In this document: piece after piece, positions 18,026 through 26,919 of the stretch | Numbering within the stretch: position 1 is the stretch's first letter | Layout of the letters: every line of letters starts with the position of its first letter | NCBI RefSeq assembly: GCF_014269025.2 | Contig: NZ_CP077094.1 | Span: 4,982,522 to 5,046,521, forward strand | Reading direction: 5' to 3' | DNA length: 64,000 bases | Origin: Pseudomonas promysalinigenes | GTDB lineage: Bacteria > Pseudomonadota > Gammaproteobacteria > Pseudomonadales > Pseudomonadaceae | Translations under genes and position numbers: made by a program | Notes under the pieces: generated by a model | Databases searched by the model: none | Told to the model about the DNA's origin: nothing | The model's input: only the letters and a program-made list of their open reading frames with translations

Positions 18026-18043
18026 CGCCCCGTTGTGGCGCTG

Positions 18044-19804
18044 TCAGTGAGAGTGGTCGCGACTGTTCTCCAGCGTTTCCAGCAAGGCTATCTGCATGCG
18101 TGAATGCACGCGGATAAACCAGCGCCACAGCAGTGCCACCACCACCGCTGCTACCACTGCAATCACCAGCAACAGCTCGCTGGTCGGCAGGATGCTCGCC
18201 GACAAGGCCGACAGCAGCAGGAAGATCACCAGCAGCGAGAGCAGCGGAATCACCTCGGCCACCACCCGGCGCACACGCTGGGTATGCCGCCCGGCCATTT
18301 CCGGCTTGACCCCCATCTCGGCCAGCAGCATGGACAGGGCTTTGAGCTTGCGATAAGCCGCAATCAGAAACGGCAGTGACAGCAGCAATGCTGCGCCCCA
18401 GATCAGCGCCTTCTGCTGGCTGACATCCGTCACCCACTCGCTGAGCCAGGCGCCAATGCGCGCAGCGAAATAACCGCCGCTGAAGAAGATTGCGATCACC
18501 AGCGCCAGATTGACACCTACCTGCAACAAGATACGCCGAATCATGGCCGCCAGCATGGCGCCTTCTCCTTGCGGCTGAATACTGCGCAACCATTCTCCAT
18601 AAAGCGATAACACCCGCGCCAGACGCCCTGGCACCATATGACCCAGCTTGTGCGAAAGCGGGTCGGCAGCGCGAATCAGGTAAGGCGTCAGCAGCGTGGT
18701 AATGGCAGACACCGCCACTGCCACAGGGTAGAGAAAGTCACTGGTGACCTGCAGCGTCATCCCAAGCGCCGCGATGATGAACGAAAATTCACCGATCTGC
18801 GAAAGGCCCATACCTACGCGCAGCGAGGTCCGCCCATCGTTACCGGCTATGAAGGCGCCCATGCCGCACGACAGCATTTTGCCCAGTACCACAGCCAGGG
18901 TGATGACCACGATAGGCCAGGCGTAATCGACCAGCACCTGGGGGTCGATCATCAGGCCGATGGCAACGAAGAAAATTGCGCTGAACAAGTCCCGTACCGG
19001 CTCGATCAGCCGCTCGATCTTCAGCAACTGGCGCGATTCAGCCATGATCGCACCGATCAGGAAGGCTCCCAGTACCATGCTGTACTCGAGCTTCACGACC
19101 AGCAAGCAGAAGCCGAAACACAGGCCCAGCACTGTGATCAACAACATCTCGTTGCTTTCGAATTTGGCCACATAGGCCAGCAGCCGCGGCACCAGCAGAA
19201 TGCCGATGACCAGCGCCACGATCATGAATAGCGACAACTTGCCGACGGTCGAGAACACCTCGCCGGAGCTCACCGAACCACTTACGGCGATGCCTGAAAG
19301 CAAGGCGATGATGCCAATGCCGAGAATGTCTTCGACGATCAACACCCCGAAGATCAACTGGGCGAAGCGCTCGTTCTTCATCTTCAAGTCGTTGAGCGCC
19401 TTGACGATGATGGTCGTCGAGGAAATCGCCAGGATGGCACCGAGGAACAGCGAGTCCATGGTACTCCAACCGAACCACCGGCCGATCTCAAAACCGATCC
19501 AGATCATCAGCACGATTTCCAGGAACGCCGCGATGAACGCCGTGGCACCGACCTTGAACAGCTTGCGCAGGCTGAATTCCAGGCCAAGACAGAACATCAG
19601 GAAAATCACCCCAAGCTCGGCCAGGGTCTTGATCGTGTCTTCGTCATGGATCAGCCCAAAGGGCGGGGTGTGTGGCCCGATGATGAAGCCTGCGACGATG
19701 TAGCCCAGCACCACGGGCTGTTTCAACCGATGAAAAAGAATCGTCACGACACCTGCGACCAGCATTATCACTGCCAGGTCCTGGATGAAGCTGATGGCAT
19801 GCAT
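18044..19804 (-). CDS. Cation:proton antiporter, CPA2 (KefB/KefC-like), without RCK domain
   Basis: A 586-residue integral membrane protein with about twelve helices in residues 5-385 (HAISFIQDLAVIMLVAGVVTILFHRLKQPVVLGYIVAGFIIGP start; GVIFLMFCLGLEFS; AILAISSTTIIVKALND; GVLIVEDILGIGIIAL; GMGLSQIGEFSFIIA), the Na+/H+ exchanger-type fold of KefB/C. The paired polar residues of helix 5 (VEDILG) are kept. Unlike KefB/KefC there is no C-terminal TrkA-N domain; instead two or three extra membrane segments (about 420-560) follow. Start ATG 19804 has the strong SD AAAGGAG; the longer frame to 19915 is not needed. Transported ion not certain (K+ or Na+). Confidence 0.88.
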   Translation of the reverse strand: MHAISFIQDLAVIMLVAGVVTILFHRLKQPVVLGYIVAGFIIGPHTPPFGLIHDEDTIKTLAELGVIFLMFCLGLEFSLRKLFKVGATAFIAAFLEIVLMIWIGFEIGRWFGWSTMDSLFLGAILAISSTTIIVKALNDLKMKNERFAQLIFGVLIVEDILGIGIIALLSGIAVSGSVSSGEVFSTVGKLSLFMIVALVIGILLVPRLLAYVAKFESNEMLLITVLGLCFGFCLLVVKLEYSMVLGAFLIGAIMAESRQLLKIERLIEPVRDLFSAIFFVAIGLMIDPQVLVDYAWPIVVITLAVVLGKMLSCGMGAFIAGNDGRTSLRVGMGLSQIGEFSFIIAALGMTLQVTSDFLYPVAVAVSAITTLLTPYLIRAADPLSHKLGHMVPGRLARVLSLYGEWLRSIQPQGEGAMLAAMIRRILLQVGVNLALVIAIFFSGGYFAARIGAWLSEWVTDVSQQKALIWGAALLLSLPFLIAAYRKLKALSMLLAEMGVKPEMAGRHTQRVRRVVAEVIPLLSLLVIFLLLSALSASILPTSELLLVIAVVAAVVVALLWRWFIRVHSRMQIALLETLENSRDHSH

Positions 19805-20086
19805 GGCGCGATACTCCTTTTCGACGTTGCTCAATGCCGGGGCAGACCGCTCCTCTGTCAAGGCCGAGCCAAGCAAGAAGCAAGTACATACTGTATTGAA
19901 TGCAGGAAAGCCCATGTTGCATGGGCGTACTCAGGGTAACATCGCACCCCGTCACAAATTGCCGGTGCAATATGCAGAAACAGATCGGCTGATCAGCCGC
20001 CCCAAATGGCAACGCAGGCGTGACGACGCCACATCGGGCAACGTCCCGTAAAAGGAAGGCAAACCTTCAGAAAGGGGGAAACAGAA

Positions 20087-20623
20087 GTGTCAGCAGATAC
20101 CCGCCCCGATTCAGCGCAATTTCACCGTGAGCACACTATGGAACCTGGAAACGCCCAGCTGAGCATGACCGTCCTGATGACCCCGGACATGGCCAACTTT
20201 TCTGGCAACGTACACGGCGGCACCTTGCTCAAATACCTCGACGAAGTGGCCTACGCCTGCGCCAGCCGCTATGCCGGCAGCTATGTGGTGACCTTGTCGG
20301 TTGACCAGGTGATCTTCCGCGAGCCGGTGCACGTCGGCGAACTGGTGACCTTCCTGGCCTCAGTCAACTACACCGGCAATACCTCGATGGAAGTGGGCAT
20401 CAAAGTAATCACGGAGAACATCCGCGAGCGCTCGGTACGCCACTCCAATAGCTGCTTCTTCACCATGGTTGCAGTAGATGACAACCGTCGCCCGGTGCCG
20501 GTCCCTGCGCGCCAGCCGCAGTCCAGCGAAGAGAAACGCCGCTTCCTGCAAGGCCAGCAACGCCGGCAGATCCGTCAGGAACTGGAAAAACGCTACCAGA
20601 ACCTGAAAACCGATTCGATCTAG
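20087..20623 (+). CDS. Acyl-CoA thioesterase, hotdog fold (YciA/BACH-like)
   Basis: A 178-residue hotdog-fold thioesterase that hydrolyses acyl-CoA. The motif [27 protein letters not shown] carries the conserved N-H-G-G and catalytic Asp of the 4HBT family; then [22 protein letters not shown] and [21 protein letters not shown] follow. The basic C-terminal tail (about residues 140-178) is an extension seen in this subgroup. Start GTG 20087 has an SD (AGGGGG), while ATG 20138 is an alternative. Its stop codon TAG shares the palindrome CTAG with the stop of convergent pdxY. Confidence 0.9.
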   Translation: MSADTRPDSAQFHREHTMEPGNAQLSMTVLMTPDMANFSGNVHGGTLLKYLDEVAYACASRYAGSYVVTLSVDQVIFREPVHVGELVTFLASVNYTGNTSMEVGIKVITENIRERSVRHSNSCFFTMVAVDDNRRPVPVPARQPQSSEEKRRFLQGQQRRQIRQELEKRYQNLKTDSI

Positions 20624-21492
20624 ACCGCCAGGCGCTGCGCCTCGAACCGCACGCGCGGGTGGGCGATACGATCCTGGGCCCGCACCAGTTGCAATTCGTA
20701 GCTGGTGCAGGCCTGGGTTTCCAGCAGCACCTCATGCACCGCCGCTGCGGTGTACTCGAACGCTTGTCGCCAGCTGTCTCCCAGCAGAACCCGAGCCAGG
20801 AACAAGCCCGAGGTCAGGTCGCCCACACCTACTGGTTGCCGTGGGAAAGCCAGCAGCGGACGGCCAAGGTGCCAGCTTTCTTCGCGGGTAACCAGCAACA
20901 TTTCGAACATGTCTTGAGGGCGCCCCGGATACGCCAGGTGCTTGACCAACACGACCTGCGGGCCGCGCGCCAGCAGGCTGCGCGCCATGCTCACGCAGTC
21001 TTCGAGCGATTGCGCACGGCGCCCGCAAAAACTGTCGAGTTCCAGTTGATTGGGGCAGAGGATATCCGCGCTGGCCACGGCCTCATCGAGCAGAAAATCA
21101 CTGACCTCCTGCGGCACGATGCAACCCTTCTCGGCATGGCCCATGACAGGGTCGCACAGATACAAAGCCTTGGCGTTCACCGCTTTGATCCGCTGCACAC
21201 CCGCGAGGATCGCCCGGCCCTGGGCGGCACTGCCCAGGTACCCGGACAGCACCGCATCACAGTGGCCCAGCTCGCCAATATTGGAAATCCCTTCCACCAA
21301 CGCAGGAATTTGCGCTGGAGCAAGCACTTCCCCCGCCCACTGGCCATACTGTGTGTGGTTGGAAAACTGTACTGTATTAAGAGGCCAGACGTTGACTCCA
21401 ACTCGCTGCATGGGAAACACCGCAGCGCTGTTGCCGGCGTGGCCGAACACCACGTGGGATTGGATGGCGAGCAGGTGCGGAGTACGTTTCAT
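20620..21492 (-). CDS. pdxY: Pyridoxal kinase
   Basis: A 290-residue ribokinase-fold kinase that phosphorylates pyridoxal to PLP in the salvage pathway. Motifs: N-terminal [27 protein letters not shown] with [16 protein letters not shown] (pyridoxal site), [14 protein letters not shown] (ATP/Mg site), and the anion-hole region [19 protein letters not shown] with the catalytic Asp. Length agrees with PdxY (about 287). ATG 21490-21492 gives [11 protein letters not shown]; upstream in-frame codons are not conserved-looking. Stands alone, convergent with the thioesterase. Confidence 0.95.
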   Translation of the reverse strand: MKRTPHLLAIQSHVVFGHAGNSAAVFPMQRVGVNVWPLNTVQFSNHTQYGQWAGEVLAPAQIPALVEGISNIGELGHCDAVLSGYLGSAAQGRAILAGVQRIKAVNAKALYLCDPVMGHAEKGCIVPQEVSDFLLDEAVASADILCPNQLELDSFCGRRAQSLEDCVSMARSLLARGPQVVLVKHLAYPGRPQDMFEMLLVTREESWHLGRPLLAFPRQPVGVGDLTSGLFLARVLLGDSWRQAFEYTAAAVHEVLLETQACTSYELQLVRAQDRIAHPRVRFEAQRLAV

Positions 21493-21612
21493 GGGAGCGG
21501 ATTCCAAAGCTGTTTCAAGGTTTGTGCGGCGCGCAGTATGAACTCGATCGCCACCTGTACGACAGGCCAGTGGCGCAGTTAAGCTGGTTCGACCTGTTTG
21601 GAGCATACGTAA

Positions 21613-22005
21613 ATGTTGACCCTGGAGAATCTCTTCGTCCTGATGCTGTTGGCCACGGCAGGCGCTTGGTTATGGCATAACCACGGGCTGCGCGAGAAGG
21701 CCCTGGAGCGGGTCAAACAGCATTGCGCCAAACTCGATCTGGAACTGCTGGATGACGCCGTTGCGCTCAAACGCATCGCGTTCATCCGTGATGCCAAAGG
21801 CAGGAAACGCCTGGCGCGGGTCTATGCCTTCGAGTTCACCGTCACCGGCGAGCAGCGCCACCCCGGCAGCGTGACCCAGTTCGGTGCCCACAGCGCACAG
21901 ATTGAGCTGGCGCCCTACCCGTTCGAGATCAAGACACCGCCACGGGCCGACAATGTGATTCAGATGCAGCAATGGCGCCAGGAGCATAACCGCTGGCACA
22001 ACTGA
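21613..22005 (+). CDS. DUF3301 family protein, N-terminal membrane anchor
   Basis: A 130-residue protein with one N-terminal transmembrane helix ([19 protein letters not shown], residues 4-22) and a basic cytoplasmic-type C-terminal domain: [60 protein letters not shown]. This agrees with the DUF3301 proteins found across gammaproteobacteria. Function unknown. It is divergent from pdxY and convergent with the COG0523 GTPase gene. Confidence 0.82.
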   Translation: MLTLENLFVLMLLATAGAWLWHNHGLREKALERVKQHCAKLDLELLDDAVALKRIAFIRDAKGRKRLARVYAFEFTVTGEQRHPGSVTQFGAHSAQIELAPYPFEIKTPPRADNVIQMQQWRQEHNRWHN

Positions 22006-22017
22006 GGCGCGCCGCGT

Positions 22018-22989
22018 TTATGTGATCAAGCATTGCGCCAGCGCCACCTGCAGAGGTGGTGCTGGCTGAGCCTGCTCAAAGATTAACTCGATGCGCGTAT
22101 CTTTGCGCCATTCGCTGGGCTGCCACTGCGGCACTTGGCCTTCCAGCCCATTGAACGATTGCCAGCCATGCTGGGTGTGGATAACACCCTTGGCGCGCCG
22201 CCAAGGCCAAGCGGCGAGAAATGCCTGCATGCGCTGCGGGTCGAATTGCTGGCTCGGGTGCCAGCGCCACCCGATGCTCCAACCGCCATCCCCTGACAGT
22301 GCAGTACAGAGCGGCAGGGTTTTATCTATCCACAGGGGCTCAGGGGCTGTGGACAGATCAGCATCCACCAAATTACCCACAAGCAAACCGAGCGGTTGTG
22401 TTGTGGATGAACTGGGCAGGGTTTTCATGTCAACCAGAGCCTGCTGGGTCCAAACACTGTTGATATCTTTTAATCTGTTATTTATCAACAGCTTACCGAA
22501 ATCATCCACAGTGTCAGCCTTGTTCAGCAGCACCAAGCCTGCCGCCTGCAGAGCCTGTTGTTGAGCTTCGGGCAATTCCTCACCCTTGGCTAACGCCTGG
22601 CCATCCAAAACCATGACCAATGGCTGCAACGCCAGCACTCCGACCCATGGAGATTTGCCCAACTGGTTGAGTAACTGCAATGGATGACCCAGCCCGGACG
22701 GTTCAATGAATAGCCGATCTGGCCTCGCCTTACGCAGCAGGCGGCCCAGGCCAACCTGAAATGGCATACCGTTCACGCAGCACAAGCAACCGCCAGCCAC
22801 CTCACCGATGGCGATGCCGTCATCGTTATGGCTGAGCAGCGCCGCATCGAGACCGATTTGACCAAACTCATTGACCAGCACCGCCCAGCGTTCATTGGCC
22901 GGGCGCTGGGCCATTAGCTGCCGGATCAGGCTGGTCTTGCCGGCCCCCAGGGGGCCAGCGATGACGTGGGTGGGGATATTTCGCAGCAT
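22018..22989 (-). CDS. COG0523 (CobW/YjiA-type) G3E GTPase, third gene of the zinc cluster
   Basis: A 323-residue G3E-family GTPase, probable metallochaperone. Walker A GPLGAGKTSLIRQL is at residues 12-25; the metal-binding motif GGCLCCV (C-x-C-C) is at about 66-72; IEPSGLGHP (Walker B/switch region) and LLNKADTVD (G4, N-K-x-D) follow, with a C-terminal CobW_C-type domain containing GWRWHPSQQF and RAKGVIHTQHGW. It lies 39 bp downstream of the DUF1826 gene on the same strand as the zigA-like gene, so the three probably form one transcript controlled by the Zur-like box at 24907. Confidence 0.88.
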   Translation of the reverse strand: MLRNIPTHVIAGPLGAGKTSLIRQLMAQRPANERWAVLVNEFGQIGLDAALLSHNDDGIAIGEVAGGCLCCVNGMPFQVGLGRLLRKARPDRLFIEPSGLGHPLQLLNQLGKSPWVGVLALQPLVMVLDGQALAKGEELPEAQQQALQAAGLVLLNKADTVDDFGKLLINNRLKDINSVWTQQALVDMKTLPSSSTTQPLGLLVGNLVDADLSTAPEPLWIDKTLPLCTALSGDGGWSIGWRWHPSQQFDPQRMQAFLAAWPWRRAKGVIHTQHGWQSFNGLEGQVPQWQPSEWRKDTRIELIFEQAQPAPPLQVALAQCLIT

Positions 22990-23028
22990 GCCAGCGCTTC
23001 TAAGTGGAATTCAGTCCACTATGCCCCG

Positions 23029-23655
23029 TCATGCCAGCCAGTCAAGGCTGAGCAACAGTCGCCGCTGCTGGCTGGCCGGGGAGCGGTGGATGAGCCCGGC
23101 GCCCTCATTACCGGCCCATTTTTCGCCTTTGACCAATGCAACGTCTCCCACGCGTAGGCTTCGAATGTTATCCACAGGGGCCTCAGCCAGGTGTAAGCCG
23201 ACCCGTTCCATAGCGCCTTCTTCAACCCACTCGCTGCCGGGCCCCACGTAGGTCGTCAACAGACGCACAGGCACGTTATCCACATGAAAGCGCGGGCACA
23301 TCGCTCCTTGCAGCACCCTTAATCGCAACCCCACCCGCCGTGCGCCGAGCAGGCAGGTATAGGCCGACACCAACCACTTCACGTCAGCCACGAAGCTCTC
23401 GTAACCTTGCAGATCTGCTGCCTCCTGCAGCAAGCCAGGCAGAGCCGGCGGTTCATGTTCGTTCACATCGATAACGCGCTGGTCAGCCCACGGCTGGCCG
23501 AGGCTGACGGCCAAAACTGCGAAGTCTTCCAACTGGGCTGGCAAGCGCCGCTGCCAGACCGCCATGTTTACCCCGTCCTGATAGACCTCGGTAAACACCG
23601 ATGGCGCCTCACCGAAAACCTGACGAATAGCCGCAGTCTTCAACGCCATGTTCAT
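23029..23655 (-). CDS. DUF1826 family protein
   Basis: A 208-residue soluble protein of DUF1826, a family repeatedly found beside COG0523 GTPases and other Zur-controlled genes. Conserved-looking blocks: VDVNEH-like [62 protein letters not shown], and [21 protein letters not shown], with Cys and His residues that could bind metal. The start ATG (23653-23655) overlaps the TGA of the upstream GTPase as ATGA, which implies translational coupling. Function unknown; a part in zinc sparing or distribution is inferred from context. Confidence 0.85.
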   Translation of the reverse strand: MNMALKTAAIRQVFGEAPSVFTEVYQDGVNMAVWQRRLPAQLEDFAVLAVSLGQPWADQRVIDVNEHEPPALPGLLQEAADLQGYESFVADVKWLVSAYTCLLGARRVGLRLRVLQGAMCPRFHVDNVPVRLLTTYVGPGSEWVEEGAMERVGLHLAEAPVDNIRSLRVGDVALVKGEKWAGNEGAGLIHRSPASQQRRLLLSLDWLA

Positions 23656-24860
23656 GCAGCAACCTCGGCATCCCATGCACCGAAGGGGTCAGGCAGCCTG
23701 GCCCAGCCTTTTGGCCCGAGGGCCATTTCTTCATCGTTGAGCAGGCAGGCGTCCAGCGCTGTGGATAACTGTGCGAAATCAATGTTCTGGCCGATGAAGA
23801 CCAACTCCTGGCGGCAGTCACCGGTGTCTGCCTGCCAATGCTTGAGGATATCTGCTGTGCTCTGCTCATCCTGCGGCCAATGCTCACGCGGTACAAACCG
23901 CCACCACCGCCCTGCCAGGCCATAGCGCATCATGCCGCCAGCCTGCGACCAGCTACCGGCTTCCTGATATTTACTGGCCAGCCAGAAAAAGCCCTTGGAA
24001 CGCAGCAACCGGCCGTTGCTTCCGGTGTTGTGGATAAAGTCGTAGAAGCGTTGTGGGTGCAAGGGCCGACGAGCTACCCAGGTGCTCGCCGAAATACCGT
24101 ATTCTTCGGTTTCAGGCACGTGCGCCCCGCGCAAAGTCTGCAACCAGCCGGGCGCCTGAGCGGCCTGATCAAAATCGAACAGACCAGTATCTAGAATCCG
24201 TCCCAGCGGGACCTGGCCCATGACCATCGGCACGATCTGAGCGCGGGCGTTGAGGCTGCGCAAGATGGCGATCAGTTCTTCGCGTTCGTGCTGGCTGATC
24301 AGATCGATCTTGCTCAACAACAGCACGTCGGCAAACTCGACCTGTTCGATCAACAGGTCAGTGATGGAGCGCTCATCTTCTTCGCCCAGGGTTTCGCCGC
24401 GGCTGGCCAGGCTCTCGGCTTGCTGATAATCACGCAGAAAGTTCAGGCCATCGACCACGGTGACCATGGTGTCCAAACGCGCCATGTCGGACAAACTACG
24501 ACCTTGTTCATCGCGGAAGGTGAAGGTTTCAGCCACAGGCAACGGCTCGGAGATCCCAGTGGACTCGATCAACAGGTAGTCAAAACGGCCCTCTTGCGCG
24601 AGCCGCGCCACTTCCTCCAACAGGTCTTCGCGCAAGGTGCAGCAAATGCAGCCGTTGCTCATTTCAACGAGTTTTTCTTCGGCACGGTTAAGGCTGACGT
24701 TGCGCTGCACTTCACTGGCATCGATGTTGATTTCACTCATGTCGTTGACGATAACCGCAACCCTGAGATTGTCGCGGTTGCGCAGTACATGATTGAGCAA
24801 GGTGCTTTTCCCGGCACCGAGGAAGCCGGAAAGTACAGTGACAGGAAGACGATTGGACAT
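23652..24860 (-). CDS. zigA: COG0523 GTPase, ZigA/YciC-type zinc metallochaperone
   Basis: A 402-residue G3E GTPase. Walker [17 protein letters not shown] (residues 11-26), metal motif [14 protein letters not shown] (C-x-C-C, about 68-81), [17 protein letters not shown]4 motif LLSKIDL, and a long CobW_C domain with the family signatures [14 protein letters not shown] and [13 protein letters not shown]. Long YciC/ZigA-like members are induced by zinc starvation and are thought to deliver scarce zinc to key enzymes. It is first in an operon with DUF1826 and a second COG0523 gene, and a Zur-like palindrome lies 47 bp upstream. Confidence 0.88.
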   Translation of the reverse strand: MSNRLPVTVLSGFLGAGKSTLLNHVLRNRDNLRVAVIVNDMSEINIDASEVQRNVSLNRAEEKLVEMSNGCICCTLREDLLEEVARLAQEGRFDYLLIESTGISEPLPVAETFTFRDEQGRSLSDMARLDTMVTVVDGLNFLRDYQQAESLASRGETLGEEDERSITDLLIEQVEFADVLLLSKIDLISQHEREELIAILRSLNARAQIVPMVMGQVPLGRILDTGLFDFDQAAQAPGWLQTLRGAHVPETEEYGISASTWVARRPLHPQRFYDFIHNTGSNGRLLRSKGFFWLASKYQEAGSWSQAGGMMRYGLAGRWWRFVPREHWPQDEQSTADILKHWQADTGDCRQELVFIGQNIDFAQLSTALDACLLNDEEMALGPKGWARLPDPFGAWDAEVAA

Positions 24861-24906
24861 GGTGAAACCCCTTCAGGCTGCGCATTCGAAACGATGCATT
24901 GCACAA

Positions 24907-24921
24907 TGTTATAAAGTAACA
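24907..24921. promoter_or_regulatory. Zur-box-like operator
   Basis: TGTTATAAAGTAACA: arms TGTTA and TAACA around TAAAG, extending to ATGTTA...TAACAAT. This agrees with the gammaproteobacterial Zur pattern (GTTATAATATAAC type). It lies in the 110-bp gap between zigA and the divergent small secreted protein gene, so it can serve both directions. Confidence 0.78.
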
Positions 24922-24970
24922 ATACAATTTCGCCAAGTCACACTCGTCGAACGCATCTCTGGATACGCAC

Positions 24971-25351
24971 ATGACCCGGTCGTCCCTCGCCCTGATACTG
25001 CTGTGCCTGATGCCGTTGCCTGCAGTTGCATCAGCGCAAGGCAGTTCACTGGCGCTGTGCACCCGCAGCGCTACCTTGCTGGCGTGCCAGGATAACAAGG
25101 GCAGTTACTACAGCGTGCGTACCGAAGGTACCCAGCTCTACCTGCGCGGGTTCGATACCCAAACACGCCGGCTGTGGGCGCAGACCAACAGCCGCTACGG
25201 CTCACTAACGTTATTCACCGGCGTGGCAAGCGATGGTGAAGCTTGGTTTGGCTATAGCCGTCGCGTTGGCTGGACCACCTTTAACCGTGTCTCCAGCTCC
25301 AGTGGTCAACGTTTCAATTTGCATTGCAGCCTGGTCGGCGGATGTCGCTGA
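24971..25351 (+). CDS. Small secreted cysteine-containing protein, uncharacterised
   Basis: A 126-residue protein with a clear signal peptide (MTRSSLALILLCLMPLPAVASA, cleavage near residue 22). The mature part of about 104 residues has four cysteines (LCTRSATLLACQD near the start, LHCSLVGGCR at the end), spaced to form two disulfides, and many aromatic and Gly/Ser/Thr residues (YYSVRTEGTQLYLRGFDTQTRRLWAQTNSRYGSLTLFTG). I do not recognise the family. It is divergent from zigA across the Zur-like box and followed 20 bp later by folE2, so it is probably induced when zinc is short. A metal-binding or envelope role is only inference. Confidence 0.75.
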   Translation: MTRSSLALILLCLMPLPAVASAQGSSLALCTRSATLLACQDNKGSYYSVRTEGTQLYLRGFDTQTRRLWAQTNSRYGSLTLFTGVASDGEAWFGYSRRVGWTTFNRVSSSSGQRFNLHCSLVGGCR

Positions 25352-25371
25352 CCTCAACGCCTGGTACCCCT

Positions 25372-26259
25372 ATGACTAGCCTGACCCTTCCAGACATCGC
25401 CACACAGCCCCAAGAGCAAACCGCACCACTTGATTGGGTCGGGATGAGCGGCATCGCTTTACCCATCCAGTTTGCCGGCCAAACGATGGCGGCCATCGCC
25501 AGTGCCGGCGTCAGCCTGGTCGATGGGACAGCAAGGGGTATCCATATGTCTCGGCTCTACCTTGCGTTGGAATCGCTCGAACACCAGCCGTTGACCCCTT
25601 TGGCCCTGCGGCATCTGCTGGCAGACTTTATTGCAAGCCACGAAGGTCTATCAGACGCAGCGTACATCGACCTTAGCTTTGACTATCTTCTCAAAAGGCC
25701 TGCGTTGATCAGCCCACTCGCCGGCTGGAAGCACTATCCAATCACGCTGCGCGCCAAGATTGAGAATGAAATGTTCCACGTGGAACTATCTGTCGGTGTG
25801 CCCTATTCCTCGACTTGCCCTTGCTCGGCAGCGCTGGCCAGGCAACTCATCCAGCAGCAGTTCGAGGCAGACTTCCCGGAGCAATCGCTCGAACGCGAGG
25901 CAGTGGTGCAGTGGTTAGGCAGCAGTGAAGGGATTGTAGCCACGCCCCACAGCCAGCGGAGCGAGGCGCAGATCGAAGTTCGTCTGAAGAACAATCTCGC
26001 TGCATTACCTATCAAGGAGCTTATCGATCAGGTCGAAGCCAGCCTTGGCACCGCCGTGCAGACGGCAGTAAAACGCGCAGATGAACAAGCCTTCGCGTTG
26101 GCGAATGGGCAGAACCTAATGTTTTGTGAGGACGCCGCAAGGCGCTTGCATAAAGCGCTACGTGCGTTGGAGTGGGCCACGGCGTTCAAGCTACGTGTGG
26201 TGCATGCAGAAAGCCTGCATGCCCACGATGCGGTCGCCGCCAGCCAATGGCAGTGGTGA
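25372..26259 (+). CDS. folE2: GTP cyclohydrolase FolE2 (type IB)
   Basis: A 295-residue GTP cyclohydrolase IB, which makes 7,8-dihydroneopterin triphosphate for folate synthesis. This type can use metals other than zinc and replaces FolE when zinc is short; in many bacteria it is Zur-controlled, which agrees with this neighbourhood. Family features: DWVGMSGIALPI near the start, KGIHMSRLY-like RGIHMSRLYLALESL, PYSSTCPCSAALARQLI (the conserved Cys of the metal site), and NGQNLMFCEDAARRLHKAL with the conserved Glu. ATG 25372 gives MTSLTLPDIATQ; ATG 25342, overlapping the upstream gene's stop codon, is an alternative. Neither has a clear SD, so coupling to the upstream gene is possible. Confidence 0.92.
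   Translation: MTSLTLPDIATQPQEQTAPLDWVGMSGIALPIQFAGQTMAAIASAGVSLVDGTARGIHMSRLYLALESLEHQPLTPLALRHLLADFIASHEGLSDAAYIDLSFDYLLKRPALISPLAGWKHYPITLRAKIENEMFHVELSVGVPYSSTCPCSAALARQLIQQQFEADFPEQSLEREAVVQWLGSSEGIVATPHSQRSEAQIEVRLKNNLAALPIKELIDQVEASLGTAVQTAVKRADEQAFALANGQNLMFCEDAARRLHKALRALEWATAFKLRVVHAESLHAHDAVAASQWQW
25772..25787. other. parS-like ParB-binding site inside folE2
   Basis: TGTTCCACGTGGAACT matches the bacterial parS consensus TGTTNCACGTGNAACA at all defined positions but the last; its inner 14 bases are a perfect palindrome. It lies about 38 kb from oriC and is the best such match I found in the window. Codons here encode MFHVEL of FolE2, so coincidence through coding is possible. Confidence 0.6.
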
Positions 26260-26262
26260 ATC

Positions 26263-26790
26263 TCAAGTACGTGGCTTGACCGTTCCACAGTCATTGCCAA
26301 GCCACACAGCTCGGGTATTCATGCTGCCTTGCTGCTGAACACCCGAGGCATTGAATGTGCCATTGACCTGCGTAGTGAATTCCTTGTCGCTGAGGAAGGT
26401 TGCCTGCCCGGTACCTTGGGCTTTGGGGCAACTGAACTGAAACTTCCAGACATTATCTGTACGGTCGGTGATCTTCTGAGTGCAGCCAGATTTAGGGTCT
26501 TGCAAAGGAATGTCGTTGGTCTGCACCTGTTCAGGCGTCAGGCACGAGCGCACACCATTGCCACCTATGGTGACGCCCTGCTTGGCCAGCATCCCTTCCA
26601 TCATGGCCCGCTGTTCAGGCGGTAGATTCTTCAACTGGCCCAGCATGAACTGCATGTCAGGTAACGGCTTGCCATCGACCTGCATATTGCTGGTGGTTAG
26701 CTCCCACAGGCCAGGTTGCAACATCTGTGCATGTACCAGTGGACTGCTCAGGCCCAACGCCAGAGCCAACAGTGGAAGACGAATTTTCAT
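26263..26790 (-). CDS. DUF3617 family periplasmic protein
   Basis: A 175-residue exported protein: signal peptide [21 protein letters not shown] (21 residues), then [25 protein letters not shown], the typical opening of DUF3617 (P-G-x-W-E). Later features are three or four cysteines ([32 protein letters not shown]), likely disulfides, and [26 protein letters not shown] precedes the ATG. Function unknown. It ends 3 bp from the folE2 stop codon (convergent) and is divergent from cls. Confidence 0.87.
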   Translation of the reverse strand: MKIRLPLLALALGLSSPLVHAQMLQPGLWELTTSNMQVDGKPLPDMQFMLGQLKNLPPEQRAMMEGMLAKQGVTIGGNGVRSCLTPEQVQTNDIPLQDPKSGCTQKITDRTDNVWKFQFSCPKAQGTGQATFLSDKEFTTQVNGTFNASGVQQQGSMNTRAVWLGNDCGTVKPRT

Positions 26791-26919
26791 GAAACAACGC
26801 TCCTCGAAAAACCGGCCATCGAGCCGGACTCAGGGTTAGACGCCAAATCCGCTTTCAGGTTGCAGGCAGACCTGGAACGTGTTCTGTTACCTGCTGTGTA
26901 TTCGGCAGGCAGGATGCGT

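Noticed and set aside
22326..22344. TATCCACAGGGG sequences in the COG0523 and DUF1826 genes as DnaA boxes
   Set aside because: Single boxes (also near 23168) inside coding sequence, not clustered and without an AT-rich block; expected by chance for Pseudomonas codon use.
22018..24860. The CobW-type genes as cobalamin biosynthesis genes
   Set aside because: No cob genes are nearby, while zigA-type length, DUF1826, folE2 and a Zur-like box all point to zinc.
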